NCBI GenBank assembly: GCA_963658035.1
Contig: CAVKOL010000007.1
Coordinates: 1-33,762, forward strand
Source: Paratractidigestivibacter sp963658035
GTDB lineage: Bacteria > Actinomycetota > Coriobacteriia > Coriobacteriales > Atopobiaceae
Length of the DNA stretch: 33,762 nucleotides
Direction of reading: 5' to 3'
The position numbers and the translations under genes are program-made. The notes beneath the pieces are model-generated. The model was not told where the DNA came from. It worked only from the letters and a program-made list of their open reading frames with translations, and did no database searches. This document shows positions 1-9,467 of this stretch, piece after piece (the stretch's first letter is position 1; every line of letters begins with the position of its first letter).

Positions 1-437
1 ACAAGCGTCGTTCCCGCGCCTGCGCCGTCAACATCGTCCCCAACTCCACCGGCGCTGCTAAGGCCATCGGCCTGGTTCTCCCCGAGCTCAACGGCAAGCT
101 GATCGGTGCCGCCCAGCGCGTCCCGACGCCCACCGGCTCCATCACCAACCTCTACGCCGTCGTTGACAAGACCGTCACCGTCGACGAGGTCAACGCCGCT
201 ATGAAGGCCTACGCCGAGACCATCTCCGAGACCTTCGCCTACAACGAGGATGACATCGTCTCCACCGACATCATCGGCGAGACCCACGGCTCCATCTTCG
301 ACGCCACCCAGACCATGGTCCAGGACCTCGGCAACGGCCAGTCCCTCGTCCAGGTCACCTCTTGGTACGACAACGAGAACTCCTACACCTCTCAGATGGT
401 CCGCACCATCAAGTACTTCGAGAAGTTCGTCGCGTAG
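1..437 (+). CDS. gap: Glyceraldehyde-3-phosphate dehydrogenase, C-terminal part (5' end outside window)
   Basis: This is the 3' part of a type I glycolytic GAPDH, read in the frame that begins at base 3. GAPDH oxidises glyceraldehyde 3-phosphate to 1,3-bisphosphoglycerate with NAD+ and phosphate. The visible segment has the family stretch VNIVPNSTGAAKAIG followed by LPELNGKL and RVPTPTGS. It ends with SWYDNENSYTSQMVRT, the conserved C-terminal NAD-site region. The N-terminal Rossmann domain and the catalytic Cys-Thr motif lie upstream of the window and cannot be checked. It is followed by a hairpin and then pgk, the next enzyme in glycolysis, so the two were probably transcribed together with partial termination between them. 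Family assignment is very secure. Confidence 0.96.
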   Translation, partial: KRRSRACAVNIVPNSTGAAKAIGLVLPELNGKLIGAAQRVPTPTGSITNLYAVVDKTVTVDEVNAAMKAYAETISETFAYNEDDIVSTDIIGETHGSIFDATQTMVQDLGNGQSLVQVTSWYDNENSYTSQMVRTIKYFEKFVA

Positions 438-463
438 TTCTCGCTCCGACCTTAGCTTCAGCA

Positions 464-510
464 GGGGCGCGGTCGCAGCTTTCGGGCCGCGTCCGCGCCC
501 CTTCTCTTTT
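464..510 (+). terminator. Hairpin between gap and pgk (terminator or attenuator)
   Basis: Arms ggggcgcgg (464-472) and ccgcgcccc (493-501) form a 9-bp GC stem with a 20-nt loop, followed by the pyrimidine tract ttctctttt. It lies between the gap stop and the pgk ribosome-binding site. It may end part of the gap transcripts or stabilise the processed gap mRNA. Confidence 0.6.
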
Positions 511-534
511 GTCCCTATGCAAAAGGAGTAACGC

Positions 535-1725
535 ATGGCATTCACCAAGAAGACCGTCCGCGACGCCGACGTCGACGGCAAGCGCGTCCTTATGCGCGTT
601 GACTTCAACGTGCCCCTGAAGGACGGCGTCGTCACCGACGACACCCGCGTCCGCGCCGCTATCCCCACCATCCAGTACCTCAAGGAGCACAACGCCAAGG
701 TCATCCTCATGAGCCACCTTGGCCGTCCCGACGGCACCGGCTTCCAGCCCGAGCTGTCGCTGCGCCCTGCCGCCGAGAAGCTCGCCGAGCTCACCGGCTA
801 TGAGGTCAAGTTCGTCGAGGACACCTACGGCGAGAAGGCCGCCGAGGCCGTCGCCGCCCTCGAGCCGGGCGACATCCTGGTTCTCGAGAACGTCCGCTTC
901 GACAAGCGCGAGAAGAAGAACGACCCCGAGATCGCCAAGACCCTCGCTTCCTACGGCGACGTCTTTGTTCTCGATGCCTTTGGCACCGCTCACCGTGCCC
1001 AGGGCTCCGTCGTGGGCCCCGCCGCCTACCTTCCCGCTTACGCCGGCTTCCTGCTCGAGAAGGAGGTCGACACCCTCACCGGCATCTTCGCCGAGCCCGA
1101 GCGCCCCTTCGTCGCCATCGTCGGCGGCTCCAAGGTCTCCTCTAAGATCGGTGTTCTCGACCACCTGATCGACTCTGCCGACACCTTGATCATCGGCGGC
1201 GGCATGGCTTACACCTTCTTCCTGGCCCAGGGCATGACCGTGGGCAACTCCCTGAAGGAAGAGGACTGGGTCGAGCGCGCCGGCGAGATGCTCAAGAAGG
1301 CCGAGGCCAAGGGCGTCAAGATCCTTCTCCCCATCGACAACCGCGTTGCCGATCACTTTGGCGAGGACGCCGTGCCCGAGGTCGTTGCCTCCGACGCCAT
1401 CCCCGATGACCGCGAGGGCATGGACATCGGCCCCAAGACCGAGGAGCTCTACGCCGAGGCCATCAAGGGCGCCAAGACCGTCTTCTGGAACGGCCCCATG
1501 GGCGTCTTCGAGTTCGACAACTTCGCTCACGGCACCCAGGCTGTCGCCGAGGCCGTCGCTGAGTCCGACTGCACGTCCATCATCGGTGGCGGCGACTCCG
1601 TCGCGGCCGTCAACAAGTTCAACCTTGCCGACAAGATGAGCTGGATCTCCACCGGCGGTGGCGCTTCCATGGAGCTCGTCGAGGGCAAGGCTCTTCCCGG
1701 AGTGGAGGCGCTTCTCGATGCGTAA
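535..1725 (+). CDS. pgk: Phosphoglycerate kinase
   Basis: The 396-residue product matches the usual length of bacterial PGK. It transfers phosphate from 1,3-bisphosphoglycerate to ADP, giving ATP and 3-phosphoglycerate in the cytosol. Visible motifs are RVDFNVP at residues 21-27, the substrate-binding SHLGRP near residue 62, LENVRF, the hinge-region KVSSKIGVLD, WNGPMGVFE, and the nucleotide-site GGGDSVAA close to the C-terminus. The ATG at 535 is preceded by aaaggag. The last codons overlap the tpiA start, so the two are translationally linked. The order gap-pgk-tpiA is the standard glycolytic cluster. Confidence 0.97.
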   Translation: MAFTKKTVRDADVDGKRVLMRVDFNVPLKDGVVTDDTRVRAAIPTIQYLKEHNAKVILMSHLGRPDGTGFQPELSLRPAAEKLAELTGYEVKFVEDTYGEKAAEAVAALEPGDILVLENVRFDKREKKNDPEIAKTLASYGDVFVLDAFGTAHRAQGSVVGPAAYLPAYAGFLLEKEVDTLTGIFAEPERPFVAIVGGSKVSSKIGVLDHLIDSADTLIIGGGMAYTFFLAQGMTVGNSLKEEDWVERAGEMLKKAEAKGVKILLPIDNRVADHFGEDAVPEVVASDAIPDDREGMDIGPKTEELYAEAIKGAKTVFWNGPMGVFEFDNFAHGTQAVAEAVAESDCTSIIGGGDSVAAVNKFNLADKMSWISTGGGASMELVEGKALPGVEALLDA

Positions 1726-2482
1726 CCGTATGATCGCTGGCAACTGGAAGATGAACAAGACCTACAGCGAGGGCGTTGTTCTCGCTCAGGGCCTTGCCGA
1801 TGAGCTCAAGGACGGCACCGGTGACGTCGACGTCGTCGTTTGCCCGCCCACCGTCGACCTCAAGGGTGTCTCCGAGGTCATCGACCAGACTTCTGCCCCC
1901 TTTGCCCTGGGCGCCCAGAACGTCTACTTCGAGGAGTCCGGCGCCTTCACCGGCGAGACCGCTCCTTCCATGCTGGAGGCCGTCAACGCGACCTACTGCA
2001 TCATCGGCCACTCCGAGCGTCGCGGCTACTTTGGCGAGACCGACGAGGACATCAACAAGAAGGCCAAGGTCCTGATGGCCCACGGCATCGTGCCCATCAG
2101 CTGCTGCGGCGAGTCCCTTGAGGTCCGCGAGGCCGGCAAGCACGTCGAGTTCGTCGTCGAGCAGATCAAGGCCGATACTAAGGATCTCGAGATCACCGAT
2201 CCCTCCAAGTACGTCATCGCCTACGAGCCCATCTGGGCCATCGGCACCGGCAAGACCGCCACTGCCGACGACGCCCAGGAGGTCTGCGGCGCCATCCGCA
2301 AGACCCTGGTCGAGATCTTTGGCCAGGAGACCGCCGACGGCATCCGCGTCCTTTACGGCGGCTCCGCCAAGCCCGAGAACGTCGCCGGCTTCCTCGAGAA
2401 GGAAGACGTGGACGGCGCCCTCGTGGGCGGCGCTTCCCTCAAGGCCGATTCCTTCGCCGCTATGGTCAAGGCGGCCATGTAG
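1718..2482 (+). CDS. tpiA: Triose-phosphate isomerase
   Basis: This 254-residue TIM barrel interconverts dihydroxyacetone phosphate and glyceraldehyde 3-phosphate. Catalytic residues are visible: Lys11 in GNWKMN, His98 in IIGHSERR, and Glu170 in YEPIWAIGTG. The phosphate-binding YGGSAKPEN and GALVGGASL are near the end. The open frame extends 20 codons further upstream inside pgk. I chose the ATG at 1718 because it gives the normal TIM N-terminus and has ggagtggagg at a proper distance, although an ATG at 1730 is also possible. The start overlaps the pgk stop by 8 bases, which suggests coupled translation. Confidence 0.96.
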   Translation: MRNRMIAGNWKMNKTYSEGVVLAQGLADELKDGTGDVDVVVCPPTVDLKGVSEVIDQTSAPFALGAQNVYFEESGAFTGETAPSMLEAVNATYCIIGHSERRGYFGETDEDINKKAKVLMAHGIVPISCCGESLEVREAGKHVEFVVEQIKADTKDLEITDPSKYVIAYEPIWAIGTGKTATADDAQEVCGAIRKTLVEIFGQETADGIRVLYGGSAKPENVAGFLEKEDVDGALVGGASLKADSFAAMVKAAM

Positions 2483-2514
2483 CCTAAATGCGGCTTATTT
2501 GCGCACCATTGATG

Positions 2515-2543
2515 GGGGCGGCTCTTGCGAGCCGCCCCTTTCT
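2515..2543 (+). terminator. Rho-independent terminator after tpiA
   Basis: A perfect 10-bp stem, ggggcggctc (2515-2524) with gagccgcccc (2529-2538), has a 4-nt loop and a short T-rich tail. It closes the gap-pgk-tpiA transcript. Confidence 0.85.
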
Positions 2544-2552
2544 CGTTATGTG

Positions 2553-2561
2553 TGCTACTAT
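2553..2561 (+). promoter_or_regulatory. Possible extended -10 promoter of secG
   Basis: TGCTACTAT fits an extended -10 element (TGn followed by TACTAT). It lies just after the tpiA terminator and about 40 bases before the secG start. No good -35 box is present, as expected for an extended -10 promoter. This is a pattern match only. Confidence 0.4.
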
Positions 2562-2600
2562 TTCTCCTTGTATGAACCGACCCTCTAAAGGAGAGCTCTT

Positions 2601-2861
2601 TTGAACCCGCTCAACATCATTCTCCTCGCGCTTCTCATCATCTCTGGCGTCCTCACCGTCATCCTCGTGCTCATGCACTCCGGCAAGGGCACCGGCGTCT
2701 CCGACATGATCGCCTCTTCTCTGTACAACTCGGCCTCGGGCTCGGGCATTTGGGAGAAGAACCTCGACCGCCTGACCGTCATCACCACCGTGGTCTTCAT
2801 CGTGTGCATCGTTGTCATGGCGCTCACGTTCCCGCTCGGCACGATCAGCACGATCAGCTAA
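2601..2861 (+). CDS. secG: Preprotein translocase subunit SecG
   Basis: The 86-residue protein has two membrane segments, about residues 4-24 and 60-80. They are joined by the SecG signature region LMHSGKGTGVSDMIASS. SecG is the small non-essential subunit of the SecYEG channel in the plasma membrane and stimulates SecA-driven export. Translation starts at TTG 2601, with aaaggagagc just upstream; no in-frame ATG near the N-terminus would keep the first membrane helix. A location just after tpiA is common in actinobacteria and firmicutes. Its own promoter and terminator suggest a monocistronic unit. Confidence 0.93.
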   Translation: MNPLNIILLALLIISGVLTVILVLMHSGKGTGVSDMIASSLYNSASGSGIWEKNLDRLTVITTVVFIVCIVVMALTFPLGTISTIS

Positions 2862-2901
2862 ATCGCGCATTTTGCACACCACAACTTCACGAACCTAATC
2901 A

Positions 2902-2930
2902 AAGAAGACGGGGAACCGTCTTCTTTTTTC
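2902..2930 (+). terminator. Rho-independent terminator after secG
   Basis: A 10-bp stem, aagaagacgg (2902-2911) with ccgtcttctt (2916-2925), has a GGAA loop and runs into ttttt. It is a classical intrinsic terminator. Confidence 0.9.
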
Positions 2931-3022
2931 GATAAACGGCACAGTTTTGTTAAATAAGCCGTAACAATTGACGAATATTCAGAAAGTGCGTTCCAAATTA
3001 CGGTAAGGTACATAAGCCTTTA

Positions 3023-3052
3023 TTGACACGGCTCTTACGCCGTGTGAGGAAT
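3023..3052 (+). promoter_or_regulatory. Candidate promoter with internal palindrome upstream of the peptide-importer operon
   Basis: A consensus -35 box TTGACA (3023-3028) lies 18 bases before a weak -10-like AGGAAT (3047-3052). The spacer holds an inverted repeat, acacggc (3026-3032) and gccgtgt (3039-3045), that could be an operator or an RNA hairpin. The binding-protein gene starts about 57 bases further on. The -35 match is good and the -10 match is poor. Confidence 0.35.
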
Positions 3053-3108
3053 GCGGGTTACTTAGGGCATAAAGGATGCCCAGCCCGTATTAGCAGGAGG
3101 AGGAATAT

Positions 3109-4767
3109 ATGGCTCTCGACAGGTTTGGTGGCGTCGTTTCTCGTCGCACCTTTGTCCAGGGTGGCCTCGCTGCCAGCGCTCTTGCTGCCCTTGCCGCTTG
3201 CGGTAAGAACAGCTCCAGCTCTTCTAGCAGCAGCACCACCAGCACCGACACCGCTTCTACCGGCGGCACCTTCAAGTTCTACATCTCTGACCCCGTCGCT
3301 ATCGACCCCTACAACCTGCAGGAGTCCGAGGGCACCCAGGTCGGCCACTGCCTCTTTGACTCCCTGGTGAGCTACGACTGGAAGAAGTCCGAGGTCGTCC
3401 CCGCCGCTGCCGAGTCCTGGACCATCTCCGACGACGGCAAGGTCTTCACCTTCACTTTGAAGGAGGCCAAGTTCCACAACGGCGACGCCGTGGACGCCGC
3501 TTCCTTCAAGCGCGGCTGGGAGCGCCTGGCCGACCCCAGCATGGAGACCCCCGGCGAGATCGGCTACCACCTTGCCCCCATCGCCGGCTATGACGAGTTC
3601 TCCAAGGGCAACGCCACCGAGATCTCTGGCCTGGTTGCCAAGGACGACAAGACCTTCGAGGTCACCCTTACCGATCCTATGGCCGACTTCCTGGTCGTTT
3701 GCTGCCACCCCGGCCTTGCCCCCGTGCCGCAGGCCGCCCTCGACGACCCCGCGTCGTTCCTGCTGGCCCCCATCGGCAACGGCGCCTTCAAGATGGACGG
3801 CAAGTGGGAGTCCGGCCAGTACATCAACGTTGTCCGCAACGATGATTACTACGGCGACGCCGCTAAGCTCGACGCCATCAACTTCTCCATCCAGAAGGAC
3901 CCCAAGACCGCTCTGAGCGAGTTCAAGGCTGGCAACATGGACTTCTGCCAGATGCCCACCGGCCAGATCAAGGACCTCATCTCCGAGTACGGCGAGTCCG
4001 ACGACGGCTACACCGTGACCCCGGGCAAGCAGTGCCTCACCGGCGCCGAGGGCTCCATCTACTACCTGGTCCTCAACATGGACGACGCCACCATGCAGGA
4101 CGCCAACGTGCGTCACGCCATGTCCTTGGCCATCAACCGCCAGAACATCGTCGACACCCTCTTCGAGGGCGTGCGTGAGCCTGCCGACAACATCTTCCCG
4201 CCGATCATCGACAGCAAGGCCAACGCCTGGGAGTACGCCAAGTACGACAAGGACGCCGCTCAGAAGATCGTTGACGAGAACGGCCTTGCCGGCACCGAGA
4301 TCACCCTTTCCTACAACTCCGGCGGCGGCCACGAGGACATCATGTCCTGCATCCAGGCCGACCTCGAGGCCGTGGGCTTCAAGGTGACCCAGCAGTCCCA
4401 GGAGTGGGCGGCTTACCTCTCTGGCCTGACCGACGGCAACTTCCAGGTTGGCCGTCTTGGCTGGATCGCCGACTATCCCACCATGGACAACTTCATCTAC
4501 CCCAACTTCTTCTCGTCTGCCGACAACAACTACTCGCGTTACAACAACCCGACCGTTGACGCCGACACCCTGGCCGCCCGCCAGATCACCGACGAGGACG
4601 AGCGCAAGGCCGCTTACCGCGCCATCAACGACAAGATCGCCGAGGACATGCCGATCATCCCGATCATGTTCTACTCTCACGTGCACCTTGGCTCCGAGCG
4701 CACCAAGACCCTGTACTACGATGCCCAGGGCAAGGCCGACCTCAAGAACGCCGAGCTCTCTGCTTAA
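3109..4767 (+). CDS. Peptide ABC transporter substrate-binding lipoprotein (OppA/DppA family)
   Basis: The 552-residue extracytoplasmic solute-binding protein (SBP_bac_5 family) captures peptides for the permeases that follow. The N-terminus has a twin-arginine pattern SRRTFV (residues 11-16), a hydrophobic run, and a lipobox LAAC with Cys31 as the likely lipidated residue. A Ser/Thr-rich tether of about 20 residues follows. The family pattern continues with a YNLQESEGT segment, the ESWTISDDGKVFTFTLK strand pair, KFHNGDAVDAASFKRGWER, and LGWIADYPTMDNF near the end. A very strong ribosome-binding site (aggaggagga) precedes the ATG. It is separated from the permease gene by a hairpin, which would let the binding protein be made in excess. 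Exact peptide specificity cannot be read from the sequence. Confidence 0.93.
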   Translation: MALDRFGGVVSRRTFVQGGLAASALAALAACGKNSSSSSSSSTTSTDTASTGGTFKFYISDPVAIDPYNLQESEGTQVGHCLFDSLVSYDWKKSEVVPAAAESWTISDDGKVFTFTLKEAKFHNGDAVDAASFKRGWERLADPSMETPGEIGYHLAPIAGYDEFSKGNATEISGLVAKDDKTFEVTLTDPMADFLVVCCHPGLAPVPQAALDDPASFLLAPIGNGAFKMDGKWESGQYINVVRNDDYYGDAAKLDAINFSIQKDPKTALSEFKAGNMDFCQMPTGQIKDLISEYGESDDGYTVTPGKQCLTGAEGSIYYLVLNMDDATMQDANVRHAMSLAINRQNIVDTLFEGVREPADNIFPPIIDSKANAWEYAKYDKDAAQKIVDENGLAGTEITLSYNSGGGHEDIMSCIQADLEAVGFKVTQQSQEWAAYLSGLTDGNFQVGRLGWIADYPTMDNFIYPNFFSSADNNYSRYNNPTVDADTLAARQITDEDERKAAYRAINDKIAEDMPIIPIMFYSHVHLGSERTKTLYYDAQGKADLKNAELSA

Positions 4768-4810
4768 GCGTTAAGGCTCCTGTCTTGATTTAGTAGGACA
4801 TAGGAACAGC

Positions 4811-4844
4811 ACGGGACATCGGCCCTTGTCGGTCGATGTCCCGT
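4811..4844 (+). terminator. Hairpin between binding protein and permease genes (attenuator-like)
   Basis: An 11-bp stem, acgggacatcg (4811-4821) with cgatgtcccgt (4834-4844), has a 12-nt loop. The downstream tract ttgccgttcttagtttt is only moderately T-rich. It probably gives partial termination or mRNA 3'-end protection, raising the binding protein relative to the membrane components. Confidence 0.55.
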
Positions 4845-4968
4845 TGCCGTTCTTAGTTTTAGGATGTTGTGCTGTTGTCTGTCCTTCCAACCAGACGCGG
4901 GACTTTCGCGGGAAGGCCCGATAACAGCGCAACGAAGTTGGAAGTTCAATCTGTAGAGGGGGGATATC

Positions 4969-6009
4969 GTGGGAAAGTACATCCTTAAGCGCATCGTACA
5001 GTTCATCCCGGTCTTTCTGGGCGTGACGCTGATTCTCTTTGCGCTCGAGAACATCGTTCCTGGCGATCCGATCAAGCTCATGGCAGGCGAGAAGAAGCTC
5101 GATGCCACCACCGAGCTCAACCTGCGCGTTACCTATCACCTGGTAGAGACCGACGACTCCGGAAACGTCGTCTACGACGACGCCGGCAACCCTGTCGAGA
5201 CGCCCATGTGGAAGCGCTACGTCATGTACGTCACCGGTCTTCTCCAGGGCGATTTGGGCACCTCTTACCAGCGTAAGGGCCAGGCCGTGGCAGACATCTT
5301 GCTCGCCAAGTACCCCTACACGATCAAGCTCGCCATCGTGGCCATTATCTTGGAGACGATAATCGGCATCGGCGCGGGCATGATCTCGGCCATCAAGCGC
5401 TACTCGTTCTGGGACGTGCTGGTCACCCTCATCACTTCCATCCTTGTTGCAATGCCTGCCTTCTGGCTGGGCATGTTGCTCCAGCTCTTCTTTGGCGTCG
5501 TGCTTAAGAACGCCACCGACGGCGCCTTCTACCTGCCCGTCTCTGCGGACTTCTCGCCGTACTCGGAGTTCCAGAGCTGGGTCTACTACATCTTGCCGTC
5601 CGTTACCCTGGCCGCCGTGTCCACGGCATACACCGCCCGCATCATGCGCTCGCAGCTGCTTGAGGTCATGAACCAGGACTACATCCGCACGGCTCGTGCA
5701 AAGGGCCTTTCTCGCAAGTCGGTCATTTGGCACCACGCGCTCAAGAACGCCCTTATCCCCGTCGTCACCTATATTGGCAACGACTTCGGCGGCATGATGG
5801 CCGGCGCCATCCTTACCGAGACGGTCTTCAACTGGCCGGGCGTCGGTAACGAGACCTACCGAGCGATCTCCCAGCGCGACTGGCCGATCGTTTTGGGCTC
5901 GGTCACCGTCATCGTCGTCTTGGTTATGGTCATCAACCTGATCGTCGACGTGAGCTACGCCTTCCTTGACCCGCGTATCCGTTTTGACAGCTCGAGCAAA
6001 GAGAAATAA
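4969..6009 (+). CDS. Peptide ABC transporter permease (OppB/DppB family)
   Basis: This 346-residue inner-membrane permease has the typical DppB N-terminus (a first helix around residues 10-30 ending in NIVPGDP). A soluble segment follows, and then LLQGDLGTSY before the remaining five or so helices. The cytoplasmic EAA loop that contacts the ATPases is YIRTARAKGLSRKSVIWHHA. It begins at a GTG (4969) after gagggggga. The segment around residues 50-70 (LVETDDSGNVVYDDAGN) is a short acidic insertion in the first periplasmic region; otherwise the length is normal. It is followed at 14 bases by the second permease. Confidence 0.93.
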   Translation: MGKYILKRIVQFIPVFLGVTLILFALENIVPGDPIKLMAGEKKLDATTELNLRVTYHLVETDDSGNVVYDDAGNPVETPMWKRYVMYVTGLLQGDLGTSYQRKGQAVADILLAKYPYTIKLAIVAIILETIIGIGAGMISAIKRYSFWDVLVTLITSILVAMPAFWLGMLLQLFFGVVLKNATDGAFYLPVSADFSPYSEFQSWVYYILPSVTLAAVSTAYTARIMRSQLLEVMNQDYIRTARAKGLSRKSVIWHHALKNALIPVVTYIGNDFGGMMAGAILTETVFNWPGVGNETYRAISQRDWPIVLGSVTVIVVLVMVINLIVDVSYAFLDPRIRFDSSSKEK

Positions 6010-6022
6010 GGAGGTGTGCTGA

Positions 6023-6976
6023 ATGGCTGAAGAAATGCAGAACGAGCAGGTCGTCGACAACGACGAGATCAAGGAGCCCGCAGGCCCCAAGGCAACCAAG
6101 CCGGCCGAGGCGCGCACCCTTTGGAGGGACGCCTGGAAGCGCCTTAAGAAGAACAAGCTCGCGATGATCTCTATCGTGTGGATCATCTTCATCGTGCTGG
6201 TGGCCCTGACGGCAGACCTGTGGGCCCCGCAGTGGCTGGGCGACCCCACCGCCGCCGACTCCACGACCATGACGGCCAACTCCCGCCTGGCCCCGTCTGC
6301 CGAGCACCCCTTTGGCACCGATACCCTGGGCCGCGACGTCTTGTGCCGCGTCATCTACGGCGCGCGCGTGTCTTTGGCCGTTGGTCTTCTCGCCACGGCG
6401 ATCTCGACCGCGATCGGCCTGGTGATGGGTGCCGTCGCCGCGTACTACGGCGGCATTTGGGACACCATCGTCATGCGACTGGCCGATATCTTCATGGCCT
6501 TCCCGTATACGCTGTTCGTCATCGCGATGATCGCCGTCTTGGGTAACGGCATCCAAAACGTCTTCATCGCCATCGGCCTTTTGGGCTGGCCCTCGATCGC
6601 ACGTGTTTTTCGCTCGGCGATCCTGTCGGTCAAGGAGAACGACTACGTCGACGCGGCCCGTGCCATGGGCGCCTCGGACGCGCGCATCATCGTGCGCCAC
6701 ATTTTCCCCAACTCTGTTGCCTCCATCGTTGTTTACGCCACGATGAGCATCGGCGGCGCCATCCTTACCGAGTCCTCCCTGTCCTACCTTGGCATGGGCG
6801 TCGTTCCCCCCGATCCCTCGTGGGGCAACCTCATTTCCGACGGTCAGACCTACCTGTCCACCGAGCCTTGGCTGATGATCATGCCCGGCCTGGCTATCCT
6901 TTCCACCGTCTTGGCGTTTACGCTTTTGGGCGATGGTCTGCGTGATGCCCTCGACGTTAAGATGAAGGACGCATAA
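6023..6976 (+). CDS. Peptide ABC transporter permease (OppC/DppC family)
   Basis: This 317-residue second permease pairs with the OppB-like subunit. It has an acidic cytoplasmic N-terminal tail of about 30 residues, then RDAWKRLKKNKLAMIS leading into the first helix. HPFGTDTLGRDVLCRVIYGAR is the DppC family signature. The EAA loop is YVDAARAMGASDARIIVRHI, and the C-terminus LLGDGLRDALD is standard. The ATG at 6023 has aaggaggtg upstream. It lies four bases before the first ATPase gene, in an unbroken operon. Confidence 0.94.
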   Translation: MAEEMQNEQVVDNDEIKEPAGPKATKPAEARTLWRDAWKRLKKNKLAMISIVWIIFIVLVALTADLWAPQWLGDPTAADSTTMTANSRLAPSAEHPFGTDTLGRDVLCRVIYGARVSLAVGLLATAISTAIGLVMGAVAAYYGGIWDTIVMRLADIFMAFPYTLFVIAMIAVLGNGIQNVFIAIGLLGWPSIARVFRSAILSVKENDYVDAARAMGASDARIIVRHIFPNSVASIVVYATMSIGGAILTESSLSYLGMGVVPPDPSWGNLISDGQTYLSTEPWLMIMPGLAILSTVLAFTLLGDGLRDALDVKMKDA

Positions 6977-6979
6977 GCC

Positions 6980-8074
6980 ATGTTTGGAAAAAAGACTACA
7001 TACGATCCCAGCCAGGACCTCAAGAACCAGCCGGTCCCCGAGGGTTCCCACCTGCTTGAGGTCGACGACCTTAAGATGTACTTCCACACCCAAGACGGCG
7101 TGGTCAAGGCCGTCAACGGCGTGTCCTACACCCTGGACCGCGGCGAGACCTTAGGCGTCGTCGGCGAGTCCGGCTCGGGTAAGTCGGTGACCTCGCTTAC
7201 CATCATGGGTCTCATCGAGATGCCCCCGGGCAAGATCGAGGGGGGAGACGTGCGCTACCGCGGCAAGTCCCTTCTTAAGATGTCCGAGGCCGAGATGCAG
7301 CACATCCGCGGCAACGACATCGCCATGATCTTCCAGGACCCCATGACGTCCTTGAACCCGGTCTACACCATTGGCCGCCAGCTGGGCGAGGGCCTGCGCC
7401 TTCACCGCGGCTATACCAAGGAGCAGGCGCTCGAGCGTTCCATCGAGCTTCTCCGTCTGGTGGGCATCGCCAACCCCGAGCAGCGCGTCAAGGATTACCC
7501 GCACCAGTTCTCGGGCGGCATGCGCCAGCGCGTCATGATCGCCATGGCCCTTGCCTGCGACCCCGACATCTTGATCGCCGACGAGCCCACCACCGCTCTT
7601 GACGTCACCATTCAGGCTCAGATCATCGAGCTCATGAAGAAGATGCAGGAAGAGAACGGCAACGCGATCATCATGATCACCCACGACCTGGGCGTCGTGG
7701 CCGACGTCGCCGACAAGATCATGGTCATGTACGCCGGCGCCCCCGTCGAGATGGGCACCGCCGACCAGATCTTCTACGAGCCTCACCACCCCTACACCTG
7801 GGGCCTCATGAACTCCATCCCCAAGGCCGAGGGTGACGAGAAGCGCCCGCTGACCCCGATCAACGGCAACCCGCCCTCGCTGCTGAACGTTCCCGAGGGC
7901 TGCTCGTTTAGCCCGCGCTGCCCGTTTGCCACCGACAAGTGCCGCTCCCAGAAGCCCGGCCGCGTCGAGGTTGCCCCGGGCCACTTCTCGCGCTGCCACT
8001 ACGCCGCCGACGAGAAGTTCGTCGAGGCTAACGCGCCCGAGAATTCCCGTACCCAGAAGGGAGGGGAGGCATAA
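6980..8074 (+). CDS. Peptide ABC transporter ATPase (OppD/DppD family)
   Basis: The 364-residue cytoplasmic ATPase has Walker A GESGSGKS at residues 62-69, the Q-loop in MIFQDPMTSLNP, the ABC signature FSGGMRQRV, Walker B ILIADEPTTALD, and the H-loop ITHDLGVVAD. The C-terminal oligopeptide-ATPase extension carries the cysteine-containing GCSFSPRCPFATDKC, which in this family can bind an iron-sulfur cluster. It works as a heterodimer with the next gene. The stop codon abuts the next ATG (TAAATG). Confidence 0.94.
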   Translation: MFGKKTTYDPSQDLKNQPVPEGSHLLEVDDLKMYFHTQDGVVKAVNGVSYTLDRGETLGVVGESGSGKSVTSLTIMGLIEMPPGKIEGGDVRYRGKSLLKMSEAEMQHIRGNDIAMIFQDPMTSLNPVYTIGRQLGEGLRLHRGYTKEQALERSIELLRLVGIANPEQRVKDYPHQFSGGMRQRVMIAMALACDPDILIADEPTTALDVTIQAQIIELMKKMQEENGNAIIMITHDLGVVADVADKIMVMYAGAPVEMGTADQIFYEPHHPYTWGLMNSIPKAEGDEKRPLTPINGNPPSLLNVPEGCSFSPRCPFATDKCRSQKPGRVEVAPGHFSRCHYAADEKFVEANAPENSRTQKGGEA

Positions 8075-9100
<1,026 letters not shown>

Positions 9101-9109
9101 TCGGCACGA

Positions 9110-9155
9110 GAATTAGTTGCTTTACCAGCCCTTTTCCAACTAATTCAAACTTTTT
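9110..9155 (+). terminator. Probable terminator of the peptide-importer operon
   Basis: Arms gaattagttg (9110-9119) and caactaattc (9137-9146) form a 10-bp stem with a 17-nt loop, followed by aaacttttta. The stem is AT-rich compared with the other terminators here, so efficiency is uncertain. Confidence 0.5.
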
Positions 9156-9167
9156 AGAAATTAGGGC

Positions 9168-9197
9168 TTGCGCTTTGTTTGACCAAGGTGTTATATT
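9168..9197 (+). promoter_or_regulatory. Promoter of tRNA-Leu
   Basis: TTGCGC (9168-9173), an 18-base spacer and TATATT (9192-9197) end 25 bases before the tRNA 5' end. Both boxes match housekeeping sigma consensus well and nothing else nearby needs a promoter. Confidence 0.65.
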
Positions 9198-9222
9198 CTT
9201 TCTCGCGCAAAAGCGCGACCAA

Positions 9223-9312
9223 GTCGGAGTGGCGGAATTGGCAGACGCGCTAGCTTGAGGTGCTAGTGACTACTCAACGGTCGTGCGGGTTCAAGTCCCG
9301 CCTCCGACACCA
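9223..9312 (+). tRNA. tRNA-Leu (anticodon GAG)
   Basis: This is a class II tRNA of 90 bases including an encoded CCA. The acceptor stem pairs gtcggag (9223-9229) with ctccgac (9302-9308). The anticodon stem CTAGC/GCTAG encloses loop TTGAGGT, giving anticodon GAG for CUC/CUU codons. It has a long variable arm typical of leucine tRNAs, and the T loop reads ttcaagt. Confidence 0.95.
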
Positions 9313-9319
9313 CGAATTC

Positions 9320-9354
9320 AAACGGGTCTTCTTCGGAAGACCCGTTTTCGTTTT
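9320..9354 (+). terminator. Rho-independent terminator after tRNA-Leu
   Basis: A perfect 12-bp stem, aaacgggtcttc (9320-9331) with gaagacccgttt (9336-9347), is closed by a stable TTCG tetraloop and followed by tcgtttt. Confidence 0.9.
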
Positions 9355-9467
9355 AAGTCCAAAGCGAGAATTCCTCGTTACCCTCGCGTCACATTACGAA
9401 ACACGAGTTTTGTTGCGGGTAGGCTCTTCTCAGCTAGATGTCTAGCGAGAACAGCTAAGGAGTCACT

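Noticed and set aside
409..1758. Long minus-strand open frame (449 codons) opposite pgk
   Set aside because: It is the antisense of a conserved gene in GC-rich DNA, with low-complexity Gly/Val/Asp/Leu composition and no recognisable domain.
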